This document shows, piece after piece, positions 42,288-51,152 of a stretch of 64,000 bases of DNA. The notes under the pieces are model-generated. The model was given only the letters and a program-made list of their open reading frames with translations. It did no database searches and was not told where the DNA came from. The stretch is taken from positions 204,695-268,694 of the forward strand of contig NZ_JAWLVJ010000001.1 in the NCBI RefSeq assembly GCF_033100395.1, written 5' to 3'. The DNA comes from Terasakiella sp033100395 (GTDB lineage Bacteria; Pseudomonadota; Alphaproteobacteria; Rhodospirillales; Terasakiellaceae). The position numbers and the translations under genes are program-made. Positions within the stretch are counted from its first letter, which is position 1; every line of letters begins with the position of its first letter.

Positions 42288-45268
42288 CCCAAGTATGCCG
42301 CAATATCGACTTCATCCATTTGTTCCGGCAGCAGGAATTTCTCCGCATAGTCCTTATAGACGCCCGAGGTCAGGAACAGGTCAAACAATTCCCCATCGAT
42401 ATGCTGGTCCTTTTTAAAGAAGCTCAGGATTTTGATAGATTCACTGAGTGTCTTCGCCTTTTTGTAGGGACGATCTGATGCTGTCAGTGCTTCAAAAATA
42501 TCCGCTATCGCCATGATACGCGCAGGCACGGACAGTTCCTCACCCGCCAATTTGCGTGGATAACCCGTCCCGATCAAAGTTTCATGATGCGTTCCGGCAT
42601 ATTCCGGGATGCGTTTCATATGATCCGGTAAGGGCAGCTGTTCCAGCATCAGAATACTCTGGATCACATGTTCATTAATCTTGAAGCGTTCTTCTTCGGT
42701 CAAAGTGCCGCGACGCACCGACAGATTATAAAGCTCGCCCTGATCATAGCGGTTTTCAGGAACGTCCACTTTAAAGTCCGAATTCTCAAAGAATTCTGCG
42801 CTGCCTTCTGGGCGCGGGATCACGTGGAAGGCTTTATCATCCAAAAGCTTTTCCTCACATGGCCCTTCTGCTTCATCACCATAACGTTTGGCCTCTTCAT
42901 GGGCGAGACCCAGATGAATATTGAAGTTCCGCACCCAGACAGTCTGTGCGATCTGTTTCAAACGGTCCAGGTCTTCATCTTTCATGAATTCCCCACCCAC
43001 ATTGCATTCTGCCACAAAAGCAAAATCATCAATCAGGGCCGCGCGCTTGGTTTCATATTCAGCTTCCGCCTCACCCTGATTTTTCCCACTCTGGATGGCT
43101 TCCAGGCAGTCAATACGAGCATCACGCAGCAAGACTTCGAAACGGGTGCGAATCTCGTGGATGCGGTTATAGATGGTTTCCAATTTGGTGGCTTTATCAA
43201 CCACATATTCCGGCGTCACCACCTTGCCGCAATCATGCAGCCAGGCCCCGATTTCGAATTCCCGCCATTGATCATGATTGGTAAAGGCAAAGTCAGCGAA
43301 CGATCCAGTTTTTGACTCTGTCGCTTCTTTCGCCAGCATAATCGCCAGTTCCGGCACCCGGTTACAGTGACCACCCGTATAAGGGCTTTTGGCGTCAATC
43401 GCGCCCGCAATCAACTGGATCAGCGCATCCATCAGTTTTTCCTGCGATTCCAGCAGGTGACGGTTATAAAGGGCGGTTGCCGCTTGCGCCGCCAATGCTT
43501 CAACGAACGGCTGGATATCCTGACCGAACGCCACAAATTCATCGGCATATTTTTCCTGGGCGTTGATGATCTGCAAGGCCCCGATCACCGCACCACCGCG
43601 CGGTTTTAACGGCACCGTCAGGATGGATTTGGACTTATAGCCCGTGCGTTCATCAAAAGCTTTGGGACCGGAGAAATCGAACCCTTCAGCATTATAAACA
43701 TCATCAATATTGACCGATTCTTCTTTATGAACCGTATAGCTCACCACATTGGTCATATTCGATGTGCCATCTTCATTATAAAGCGGAATACTGGGCAGGT
43801 CGGCTTCCTTGCCTGTGGTTCCGCCAAAAGCGATACCGAGACTGTCGTTTCTGAAAATCTTGAAATCCAGATGCTTGTCCTGATTCAGGGTATAAAGCGA
43901 ACAACCATCTGCGTTGGTCAGTTCCTTCGCACCAAACAGCACCATTTCCATCAGCTTGTCACTGTCCTGTTCAGACGATAGCGAAATCCCCAATTCGACC
44001 AGTTTGGACAGTTTTTCCTGTTCAATCTGCAGGGCTTCGGTCTTGTCGCCCAGACTTTCACTCATATGCGCAAAGGATCGGATGAGATTATCAAATTCCA
44101 CAATTTTGGATTCTGTCAGCTCACTCATATCAAAATCAAGCTGGCGTACCCGTTCTGACGCAACCGTCAGGTCCGTCACTTTCTTGGACAGGCGAGACGC
44201 AAACAGAAAGGAGAAAGGAATAAACAGACACAGACCAAAAAGACCAACCAACAGGATATGATCATGGAATTCGTCAAACAGATTGCTAAAATCATAAACC
44301 GGAGCCAGGGTTGCCAGATAAAGTTCTGATCCTTGAAAAGAGATTTTGCTTTTCTGAATGAAATATTCATCACCACCTGCATAAACTTCATACAGGTTAT
44401 CCACTTCGATATGACGAAGCTTGCTGTGAAGGATGTCCATATATGGTGCATCAACTTCATTGAGCGGCAGAAGATTGGTCGGTTTATCCGGCTGCGGGGA
44501 CATGGCGAGAAGACGATTCTTCGCATCCATCAGAACCAGCACCCCATTTTCAGAAATCTGAATTTCTGACAGTTCGTGGGCCAGTTCGGTCAGCGTCAAA
44601 TCAACACCATAAACGCCTGCGGTCTCGGTCAAATTACGCGAGGCAGTCAGGCCCGGCTTTTTCAGGGAATTAAACCAATAAGGTTCTGAAAGCAGAACCT
44701 TATTGGTATCAATGACAGAACTATACCATGGACGCTGTGACGGATAATAATCCGGGCGGGTATCGGAAAGCGACCCGATCTTGTTCAGATTTTGATCCAG
44801 ATACCCCCAGCGTTGCAAACGTTCCTTGCTGCGATCAATGGAGCGTACAATCCAGGCCGTACCTTCAGGCGCCTTGTGACGTTGACGGATCTCTTCATTA
44901 CCGCGCACCGCAATCACCTGGAAAAAGGCATCATCACTAAAGCCGTAATAGAGCGAATAAAAAGCCGGGTTCTGCGCCAATGTTTCAATCAGCGGCGGTA
45001 ATTGTTTAGAGGACAGAAAGTTTTCCGGTGCCAGCTCGACACCAGACTGGGTTGCGCCAATGGACGCATTGGTCGTTGCCAGATTCAACAAAGACTGAAC
45101 AGAAGTCACCGCATGATTGGTTTGGCTTGCAAAAGCTTCTTCGGCAATTTCTTCAGAAAATTCTGAACTCGCAACCCAGAATAGAGCAGAAATTGACCCA
45201 CTCACCAAAACCACCATGAGTGTCATCATGGTGATCATACTGACTTTGAATCTGACACGAATGCGCAT
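42284..45268 (-). CDS. Cache-HAMP-GAF-HD-GYP c-di-GMP phosphodiesterase
   Basis: A 994-residue membrane protein. The first helix (~12-35) leads into a double Cache sensor (~40-340), a second helix (~335-358), HAMP, a coiled coil, GAF (~430-600) and an HD-GYP domain (~610-990). The metal motif is AWLHDCGKV and the signature is HHETLIGTGYPRK, so c-di-GMP hydrolysis is expected. About 165 residues separate HD from HHE, which is longer than the usual spacing, so an extra segment is inserted. The sensor ligand is unknown. Confidence 0.92.
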   Translation of the reverse strand: MRIRVRFKVSMITMMTLMVVLVSGSISALFWVASSEFSEEIAEEAFASQTNHAVTSVQSLLNLATTNASIGATQSGVELAPENFLSSKQLPPLIETLAQNPAFYSLYYGFSDDAFFQVIAVRGNEEIRQRHKAPEGTAWIVRSIDRSKERLQRWGYLDQNLNKIGSLSDTRPDYYPSQRPWYSSVIDTNKVLLSEPYWFNSLKKPGLTASRNLTETAGVYGVDLTLTELAHELSEIQISENGVLVLMDAKNRLLAMSPQPDKPTNLLPLNEVDAPYMDILHSKLRHIEVDNLYEVYAGGDEYFIQKSKISFQGSELYLATLAPVYDFSNLFDEFHDHILLVGLFGLCLFIPFSFLFASRLSKKVTDLTVASERVRQLDFDMSELTESKIVEFDNLIRSFAHMSESLGDKTEALQIEQEKLSKLVELGISLSSEQDSDKLMEMVLFGAKELTNADGCSLYTLNQDKHLDFKIFRNDSLGIAFGGTTGKEADLPSIPLYNEDGTSNMTNVVSYTVHKEESVNIDDVYNAEGFDFSGPKAFDERTGYKSKSILTVPLKPRGGAVIGALQIINAQEKYADEFVAFGQDIQPFVEALAAQAATALYNRHLLESQEKLMDALIQLIAGAIDAKSPYTGGHCNRVPELAIMLAKEATESKTGSFADFAFTNHDQWREFEIGAWLHDCGKVVTPEYVVDKATKLETIYNRIHEIRTRFEVLLRDARIDCLEAIQSGKNQGEAEAEYETKRAALIDDFAFVAECNVGGEFMKDEDLDRLKQIAQTVWVRNFNIHLGLAHEEAKRYGDEAEGPCEEKLLDDKAFHVIPRPEGSAEFFENSDFKVDVPENRYDQGELYNLSVRRGTLTEEERFKINEHVIQSILMLEQLPLPDHMKRIPEYAGTHHETLIGTGYPRKLAGEELSVPARIMAIADIFEALTASDRPYKKAKTLSESIKILSFFKKDQHIDGELFDLFLTSGVYKDYAEKFLLPEQMDEVDIAAYLG

Positions 45269-45355
45269 GTAGTCCTCGCTCCCATCCTAACGTATAGGGA
45301 ACGTGGACCACATTAGAATAGGTGTAAAGCCTAAACTACCTTTAGATTGAATTTT

Positions 45356-46549
45356 TTAGTTACCAAAGACCGCTGCTGAAGCCTGTGCCAAATCTTCTTT
45401 CAGGTCTTCCGGGTCTTCCAAACCCACAGAAAGACGCAACAAACCATCATTGATGCCCAGACGTTTCTTCTCTGTTTCATCAACTTTGGAGTGTGTCGTC
45501 GTCGCCGGATGAGTGATCAAAGATTTGCTGTCACCCAGATTGTTACAGATCTTGATCAGGTTCAGTGCGTTTTCAAAAGCAAAGGCCTGTTCCTTGGTAC
45601 CGTCAATTTCAAAAGACAGCATCGGACCACCACAACCCATCTGTTCCATCGCCAGTTGATGCTGCGGATGGCTATGCAGGCCCGGATAATGCACTTTGCG
45701 CACCGCCTTGAAGTTTTCCAGATATTTGGCAACCAGTGTGGCGTTTTCGCAATGTTTGCGCACACGCATATCCATGGTTTCCAGACCTTTTAACTGGGTC
45801 CAGGCGTTAAACGGGCTGATGGACGGGCCAGTATTACGGAAATACGGCATCATCTCGTCCTTCATCAGGGATTCATCGTTAAACAATACCGCGCCACCCA
45901 GCGTGCGGCCCTGACCGTCGATATATTTGGTGGTGGAATAAGCAACGATATCTGCACCAAATTCCAGCGGGCGCTGCAAAACAGCCGTTGCAAAAACATT
46001 ATCCACAATCACACGTGCACCCACCTTATGGGCCAGATCACAAACGGCTTTCAGATCCACAATCTCCAGCGTCGGGTTGGATGGTGTTTCCAGCAGCACA
46101 CAGCGTGTTGGCTTGCTTAAAGCTTCTTCCCACTGGTTTAAATCCGGACCATCAACCAAAACAGTTTCAATGCCAAATTTCGGCAAGATATTATTGAGGA
46201 TGTGCAGGCAGGACCCAAACAAAGCGCGTGACGCCACAACCCGGTCACCGGATTTTAACTGTGCCATCAAAGCCATGTTGATGGCCGCCATACCGGTTGC
46301 GGTTGCCAAGCAAAATTTTGCCCCTTCGATCATCGCCATTCGTTCCTCGAACATGCCCACGGTCGGGTTGGCAAATCGGGAATACTGATAGCGTTTGATC
46401 TCTTCTTTGAAAGTCGCTTCCTGTTCTTCGGCTGAAGAATAAATATAGCCGGACGTCAGGTACAAACCTTCGCAGTTTTCATCAAAAGCAGAACGACGTG
46501 TACCGCCATGCACCAATTGTGTGCTTGTGCGCCAGGTCTTATTGCTCAT
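45356..46549 (-). CDS. metZ: O-succinylhomoserine sulfhydrylase
   Basis: A 397-residue PLP enzyme that makes homocysteine from O-succinylhomoserine and sulfide in methionine synthesis. It belongs to the Cys/Met family: FANPTVGMFEERMA, TATGMAAINMAL, the PLP Lys in YSTTKYIDGQGR, and the sequence SLGVGLEDPEDL-like end (LSVGLEDPEDLKEDL). The length and the leading sequence WRTSTQLVHGGTRRS are typical of MetZ. The 170-base gap upstream contains a palindrome doublet and a leader that may be structured. Confidence 0.94.
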   Translation of the reverse strand: MSNKTWRTSTQLVHGGTRRSAFDENCEGLYLTSGYIYSSAEEQEATFKEEIKRYQYSRFANPTVGMFEERMAMIEGAKFCLATATGMAAINMALMAQLKSGDRVVASRALFGSCLHILNNILPKFGIETVLVDGPDLNQWEEALSKPTRCVLLETPSNPTLEIVDLKAVCDLAHKVGARVIVDNVFATAVLQRPLEFGADIVAYSTTKYIDGQGRTLGGAVLFNDESLMKDEMMPYFRNTGPSISPFNAWTQLKGLETMDMRVRKHCENATLVAKYLENFKAVRKVHYPGLHSHPQHQLAMEQMGCGGPMLSFEIDGTKEQAFAFENALNLIKICNNLGDSKSLITHPATTTHSKVDETEKKRLGINDGLLRLSVGLEDPEDLKEDLAQASAAVFGN

Positions 46550-46640
46550 GACTTTTATCCTTTACGTTACGTCAATGAAGGGGAAAAAGCTTTTACACCG
46601 TTGACGGATGCAGCACAAGGGGCCACATTCATTTAACCAC

Positions 46641-46691
46641 CGTCATTCCCGCGCAGGCGGGAATCCAGATCCCTGCCTGCGTAGGGATGAC
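46641..46691. repeat. REP-like palindrome doublet
   Basis: CGTCATTCCCGC...GCGGGAAT followed by ATCCCTGCCTGCGTAGGGATGAC forms a doublet with GTCAT and ATGAC ends, like the copies at 25279 and 57629. It sits in the divergent gap between metZ and tldD. Confidence 0.78.
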
Positions 46692-46719
46692 TTGAATAAC
46701 AAAACAACAAGGCACAAGT

Positions 46720-48153
46720 ATGTCCGATTTCAAAGCCACCGATGATCTTTTCTTCACCCGTTTCGACCTGGATCAAGCCCAGGTGGAAGCCAGTGTAACG
46801 AACGCCCTAACCGGGGCCGATGATGGTGAGCTTTTCCTGGAATACCGACAAAGTGAATCACTGGCCTATGATGACGGCCGCCTAAAAAGTGCGAATTTCG
46901 ATACCGCACAAGGCTTTGGCCTGCGATCTGTAGCGGGCGAAGCCAGTGGCTATTCCCATGCCGCCACATTGGACCAAGCCGCCCTTGATCGCGCCTGCAC
47001 CACCGTAAAAGCGGTCCATAGCGGCCACAGTGGCGTGATGGCGGAAGGCCCCATTGGCACCAACAAAGAACTTTATGTGGATGATAACCCGATCAATCTT
47101 GTCCCCTTTGAAGCCAAGGTCAAACTGCTGGAAGAAATTGATGCCTACCTGCGTGCCAAAGACCCCCGGGTCAAACAAGCAACCGCATCGATTGCAGCGA
47201 CCTGGCAGGCCGTGCGCATCATTCGCGCCGATGGATCACAAGCTGCTGATATCCGCCCGTTGGTGCGCCTGAACGTGGCCTGTGTGGTTGGTGTGGGCGA
47301 TCGGATGGAAACCGGGTCCCACGGGATGGGTGGTCGTGTATCTTACGAAGAATATATGAAACCCGCCTGCTGGAAAGCAGCCTGTGACGAAGCCTTACGT
47401 CAAGCTCTGATCAATGTTGAATCCGTGCCAGCCCCGGCTGGCGAAATGCCCGTTGTGCTGGGCGCAGGCTGGCCCGGTATTTTACTGCATGAAGCCATCG
47501 GCCATGGGCTGGAAGGTGACTTTAACCGCAAGAAAACATCCGCCTTTGCTGGCTTGATGGGCGAACGGATTGCAGCCCCCGGTGTAACGGTTGTGGATGA
47601 CGGCACCATTGAAGATCGTCGTGGCTCCATCACCATTGATGATGAAGGCACTCCCAGCCAGAATACGGTTCTGATCGAAGACGGTATCCTGACCGGCTAT
47701 ATGCAGGACCGTATGAACGCGCGCCTGATGGGGGAAAAACCGACCGGGAACGGCCGTCGTCAATCCTATGCCCATATGCCTCTGCCACGCATGACCAACA
47801 CCTGCATGATGAACGGGGATAAAGACCCGAGAGAGATTATCGAAAGTGTCGATAAAGGTCTCTATGCCGTCAACTTCGGCGGCGGTCAGGTGGATATCAC
47901 ATCCGGCAAATTCGTCTTTAGCTGTACCGAAGCCTATCTGATTGAAAAGGGTAAAATCGGTGCCCCGGTCAAAGGGGCCACCCTGATCGGTAACGGCCCG
48001 GATTGCCTGACCAAAGTAAAAATGATCGGCAACGACATGGAACTGGACCCCGGTATCGGCACGTGCGGTAAAGAAGGCCAGGGTGTGCCTGTTGGTGTCG
48101 GACAGCCAACGTTGCTGATTGATCCACTGACCGTTGGTGGGACTGATATTTAA
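46720..48153 (+). CDS. tldD: Metalloprotease TldD
   Basis: A 477-residue zinc protease subunit. The zinc motif HEAIGHGLEGD (HExxxH) is intact, which marks it as TldD rather than the inactive partner TldE/PmbA. The C-terminal GTCGKEGQGVPVGVGQPTLL is diagnostic. TldD/E degrade peptides and process leader peptides of modified peptides such as microcins. tldE is not in this window. The MOSC gene begins two bases after its stop. Confidence 0.96.
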   Translation: MSDFKATDDLFFTRFDLDQAQVEASVTNALTGADDGELFLEYRQSESLAYDDGRLKSANFDTAQGFGLRSVAGEASGYSHAATLDQAALDRACTTVKAVHSGHSGVMAEGPIGTNKELYVDDNPINLVPFEAKVKLLEEIDAYLRAKDPRVKQATASIAATWQAVRIIRADGSQAADIRPLVRLNVACVVGVGDRMETGSHGMGGRVSYEEYMKPACWKAACDEALRQALINVESVPAPAGEMPVVLGAGWPGILLHEAIGHGLEGDFNRKKTSAFAGLMGERIAAPGVTVVDDGTIEDRRGSITIDDEGTPSQNTVLIEDGILTGYMQDRMNARLMGEKPTGNGRRQSYAHMPLPRMTNTCMMNGDKDPREIIESVDKGLYAVNFGGGQVDITSGKFVFSCTEAYLIEKGKIGAPVKGATLIGNGPDCLTKVKMIGNDMELDPGIGTCGKEGQGVPVGVGQPTLLIDPLTVGGTDI

Positions 48154-48155
48154 GA

Positions 48156-48842
48156 ATGACCCAAACTGCAGAAATCATCGGGCTTTATATCGGTAAAGCG
48201 GTTGAACGCTGGGAAGGTAAAGGTCTGACGGCCATCCAGAAAACCCTGTGTGAAGGTCGTCTGGAAATTGGCGAGAACGGGTTCGTTCTGGATGAACAGG
48301 GCGATCGCACCGTCCATGGCGGGCCGGAAAAGGCCATCCATCATTATGCCGCTGATCATCTGGACTTCTGGAAACAGGAATATCCCGATTTTGCCGACCA
48401 GTTTGTGCCCGGCTGCTTTGGGGAAAATATCTCCACACATGGCTTAAACGAAGACAATCTCTGTCTTGGCGATATCCTTTCCTTGGGCACAGCTAAAGTC
48501 CAGATTTGTCAGGGCCGCCAGCCCTGCTGGAAATTGACCAAACATACAGGCATCAAAGCCTTTGCCATGGCCTTTCAGCAAACCGCCCTGACCGGCTGGT
48601 ACTATCGCGTGCTGGAACCCGGTCATGTGCAGATCGGTGATGTCATGGAAGTGCTGGAACGCCCGCAGCCGGACTGGTCCGTGCGCAAACTGACCCGTGC
48701 ACGTTTTGACAAAAACATTGATCCGGCAATCGCAAAAGAACTGGCTGAAAACAACCTGCTTGCGGCCCCCTGGAAAGCCTCTTTCCTGAAAAAGGCGGAT
48801 AAGGCCTTTGTGGAAGATACATCCAAGCGGTTAGACGGATAA
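48156..48842 (+). CDS. MOSC domain protein (YiiM-like)
   Basis: A 228-residue protein of the MOSC family, related to molybdenum-cofactor sulfurase tails and YiiM/YcbX. The conserved Cys is in CQGRQPCWKLTKHTGIK, and FGENISTHGLNEDNLCLGD is typical. YiiM-type proteins take part in N-hydroxylated base detoxification with molybdenum cofactor. Role here is inferred. It is coupled to tldD and closed by a terminator. Confidence 0.88.
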   Translation: MTQTAEIIGLYIGKAVERWEGKGLTAIQKTLCEGRLEIGENGFVLDEQGDRTVHGGPEKAIHHYAADHLDFWKQEYPDFADQFVPGCFGENISTHGLNEDNLCLGDILSLGTAKVQICQGRQPCWKLTKHTGIKAFAMAFQQTALTGWYYRVLEPGHVQIGDVMEVLERPQPDWSVRKLTRARFDKNIDPAIAKELAENNLLAAPWKASFLKKADKAFVEDTSKRLDG

Positions 48843-48849
48843 CGCATTC

Positions 48850-48886
48850 AAAAAAAGGGCCCCTGAATGAACAGGAGCCCATTTTC
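48850..48886. terminator. Bidirectional terminator
   Basis: GGGCCCCTG/CAGGAGCCC pairs with one mismatch around an AATGAA loop, with an A-run before and T-rich tail after. It separates the convergent MOSC and chemoreceptor genes. Confidence 0.8.
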
Positions 48887-48904
48887 TTTCTCAAACCTTC
48901 TCAC

Positions 48905-50656
48905 CTATTCTTTGCGAATATGCTGAAGGAAGGCATCCACTTCGTTGGACAATGTGCTTGAAAGCTTGTTCAGCTCATCCACTGAAGAGGTCAGACTGTC
49001 AGAGGCCTGACCGACTTCAACGGCTGCTTCATTCACACTGGCAATGGTAGAGGAGACCTGCCCTGTACCAGCGGCTGCTTCCTGTGCATTCACCGAAATT
49101 TCCTGTGTGGCCGCGCCCTGTTGTTCAACAGATGCTGCAATGGCCGCAGAGGTTTCGTTAATCTCGGTAATAACGCGGGCAACACCTTCCATGGCTTCCA
49201 CAGACTCGTCTGTAGCTTCCTGAATATTGTTAATCTGATCAACGATATCCTGTGTCGCACGTGCGGTCTGGTTGGCAAGGTTTTTCACTTCGCCTGCCAC
49301 AACCGCAAAACCTTTCCCGGCTTCGCCTGCACGGGCTGATTCGATAGTTGCGTTCAGCGCCAACAGGTTGGTCTGTTCGGCAATCCCTGTGATCATCTGT
49401 ACCACTTCGCCAATTTCGGTCACGGCTTGTGCCAGCTGGCGGATTTTATCGTTGGTGTGGGTCACCTGATCCTGCGCGCCTGTTGCAACAGAACTGGCAT
49501 GTGCCACCTGTTCGGTGATCGAGCCAATAGAAGCAGAAAGTTCTTCTGCCGCAGCCGCCACTGTTTCTGCGTTGCGTGTGGCCTGATCAGCCATATTGGC
49601 AACTTCGCTGGTCTGAGCCTGTGCGTTATCAGAAACCCTGTTCATAGAATCAGCTGAAGTCTGCAAACTCTGTGTAAAGCCTTCCAGATTATCCGCAATG
49701 GAGCCGACAGAATTTTCAAAATCATTGGCGATTTGTTCTGTCTGGTTTTTACGTTCCTGAACCAGTCTGGCTTCGCGTTCTTTCGCAGCTTGTGCATCTG
49801 CCTGACGACGTGCCCGGTTCTCTTTAAAGATTTGCATGGATTTGGCCATCAGACCGATTTCATCTTCACGATCAATCTTCGGAACATCCACTTCTTTCGC
49901 ACCATCAGCGAAATCATGCATGATGCGGGTCATGTTGCTGACACCGCTGGAAACAGATTTCGCACTGACCATCGCAACACCCGTCAGGATAGAGGCAATC
50001 AGGACACTGAAGACCACCATGGTCGTTGACATATCTTCACCGCGCATAACGGCGGCTTCAATGTTGGTATCAACTTCCAGAATGCCGCGCACATCATTCA
50101 TTTTCCAGTCATCCTTTGGCGTATCAGGATGGGAGTTGTGACAATTTACACAGGCATCTGCGACCATAAAGTCAGCAATGGCAACACGCACCACGGTCTT
50201 GCCGTCGCGTTCTTCTGCACGGACAAACTTCTGATCAGGATTCGCATTAATTTTATCCCAGGCTTCCTGCTGGAAATCATCCAGTTTGCGATCTGCACGG
50301 TTGGGGAAAGGATAGGCGCTATAGAGCTTCACCTTAGTGTCATTCTCAGACAGAATGTCACTCATATCATGAACAAAGGTTGCAGGCAGCGGAATGGCAT
50401 CTGCTTCGTCCTTGTGAGTAATGCTGGGATGCACCCCACCGTTCGCCAGAACCTTTTTAATGATATTTTTGGTGTAATAACCCCGAATAGCCTTAAACTG
50501 CGTCACCGTCTGGGTCGCTGAATCCACCGCATTTTCAATCGCGTTGTCACGCATCATGCCCGGAACGACAAAAGCCATCAAAAGTACGGCGATTAATGCG
50601 GTGACCGGAATAGGAAGAACGATCTTCCACAAAATACTCTTTGAAAACCACTGCAT
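48905..50656 (-). CDS. Methyl-accepting chemotaxis protein with CxxCH haem-type sensor
   Basis: A 583-residue chemoreceptor. Helix ~12-32 is followed by a ~170-residue periplasmic domain of the DUF3365/Tll0287 type containing CVNCH at residues 169-173, a c-type haem attachment motif. A second helix (~208-232), HAMP (~235-290) and signalling hairpin with GIAEQTNLLALNATIESARA follow. With haem, such domains sense redox state or gases, so this is probably an energy-taxis receptor. Whether haem is actually bound is not shown by sequence. Confidence 0.93.
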   Translation of the reverse strand: MQWFSKSILWKIVLPIPVTALIAVLLMAFVVPGMMRDNAIENAVDSATQTVTQFKAIRGYYTKNIIKKVLANGGVHPSITHKDEADAIPLPATFVHDMSDILSENDTKVKLYSAYPFPNRADRKLDDFQQEAWDKINANPDQKFVRAEERDGKTVVRVAIADFMVADACVNCHNSHPDTPKDDWKMNDVRGILEVDTNIEAAVMRGEDMSTTMVVFSVLIASILTGVAMVSAKSVSSGVSNMTRIMHDFADGAKEVDVPKIDREDEIGLMAKSMQIFKENRARRQADAQAAKEREARLVQERKNQTEQIANDFENSVGSIADNLEGFTQSLQTSADSMNRVSDNAQAQTSEVANMADQATRNAETVAAAAEELSASIGSITEQVAHASSVATGAQDQVTHTNDKIRQLAQAVTEIGEVVQMITGIAEQTNLLALNATIESARAGEAGKGFAVVAGEVKNLANQTARATQDIVDQINNIQEATDESVEAMEGVARVITEINETSAAIAASVEQQGAATQEISVNAQEAAAGTGQVSSTIASVNEAAVEVGQASDSLTSSVDELNKLSSTLSNEVDAFLQHIRKE

Positions 50657-50835
50657 GTGACATCTCCTATGTACTTTTGAGATCTTATAACTTTGTCATT
50701 ATGGATAATGATTTCAATATTTTATTCTCATCATCCACAAAAAGACAATAGCACATTTGTGATAATCAAAATTTTGTCACTAAACCTTAGCTTTGGTTAA
50801 TTTTTAGTCAGATCAATCGGTGGAATGCCAAAAAA

Positions 50836-51135
50836 TTATTCGTTTATATCGTCCCAGCGGACTTCTTCACGCGCGATGGATTCTTCCATAATGTGGCGAT
50901 AGATCGATTCGGCCATATCCGGATCCATGCCTTCTTTCTCTGCAAAACCGCGCACCCGGTCCACAATAAATTCAATCCGTGGTGGAATACGAACGTCCGC
51001 GCGTGTTTCCTTAAACTGTGCAGCCTGCAACACATAGCCAATACGTTCTGCCAGCAACGGAATAATCACTTCGTCCAGGCGATCAATATTGTCGCGGACA
51101 TCTTGCAGAGAGTTACATTTTACGGCTTTTGGCAT
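50836..51135 (-). CDS. Chorismate mutase (AroQ/PchB type)
   Basis: A 99-residue all-helical enzyme that converts chorismate to prephenate. The first helix contains VRDNIDRLDEVIIPLLAERI, followed by RIPPRIEFIVDRVRGFAEKE. The length suits monofunctional AroQ/PchB; isochorismate pyruvate lyase activity is an alternative. It lies 17 bases after gshA and is probably cotranscribed. Confidence 0.85.
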   Translation of the reverse strand: MPKAVKCNSLQDVRDNIDRLDEVIIPLLAERIGYVLQAAQFKETRADVRIPPRIEFIVDRVRGFAEKEGMDPDMAESIYRHIMEESIAREEVRWDDINE

Positions 51136-51152
51136 GAGGGACTCGTGAATTA

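Noticed and set aside
42668..43315. Plus-strand frame of ~215 codons inside the HD-GYP gene
   Set aside because: It lies opposite the catalytic domain of a clear gene and has Phe/Ile-rich shadow composition.
46550..46640. Leader of metZ as a definite SAM-II riboswitch
   Set aside because: The conserved pseudoknot core could not be matched by eye, so it is listed only as a weak hypothesis.
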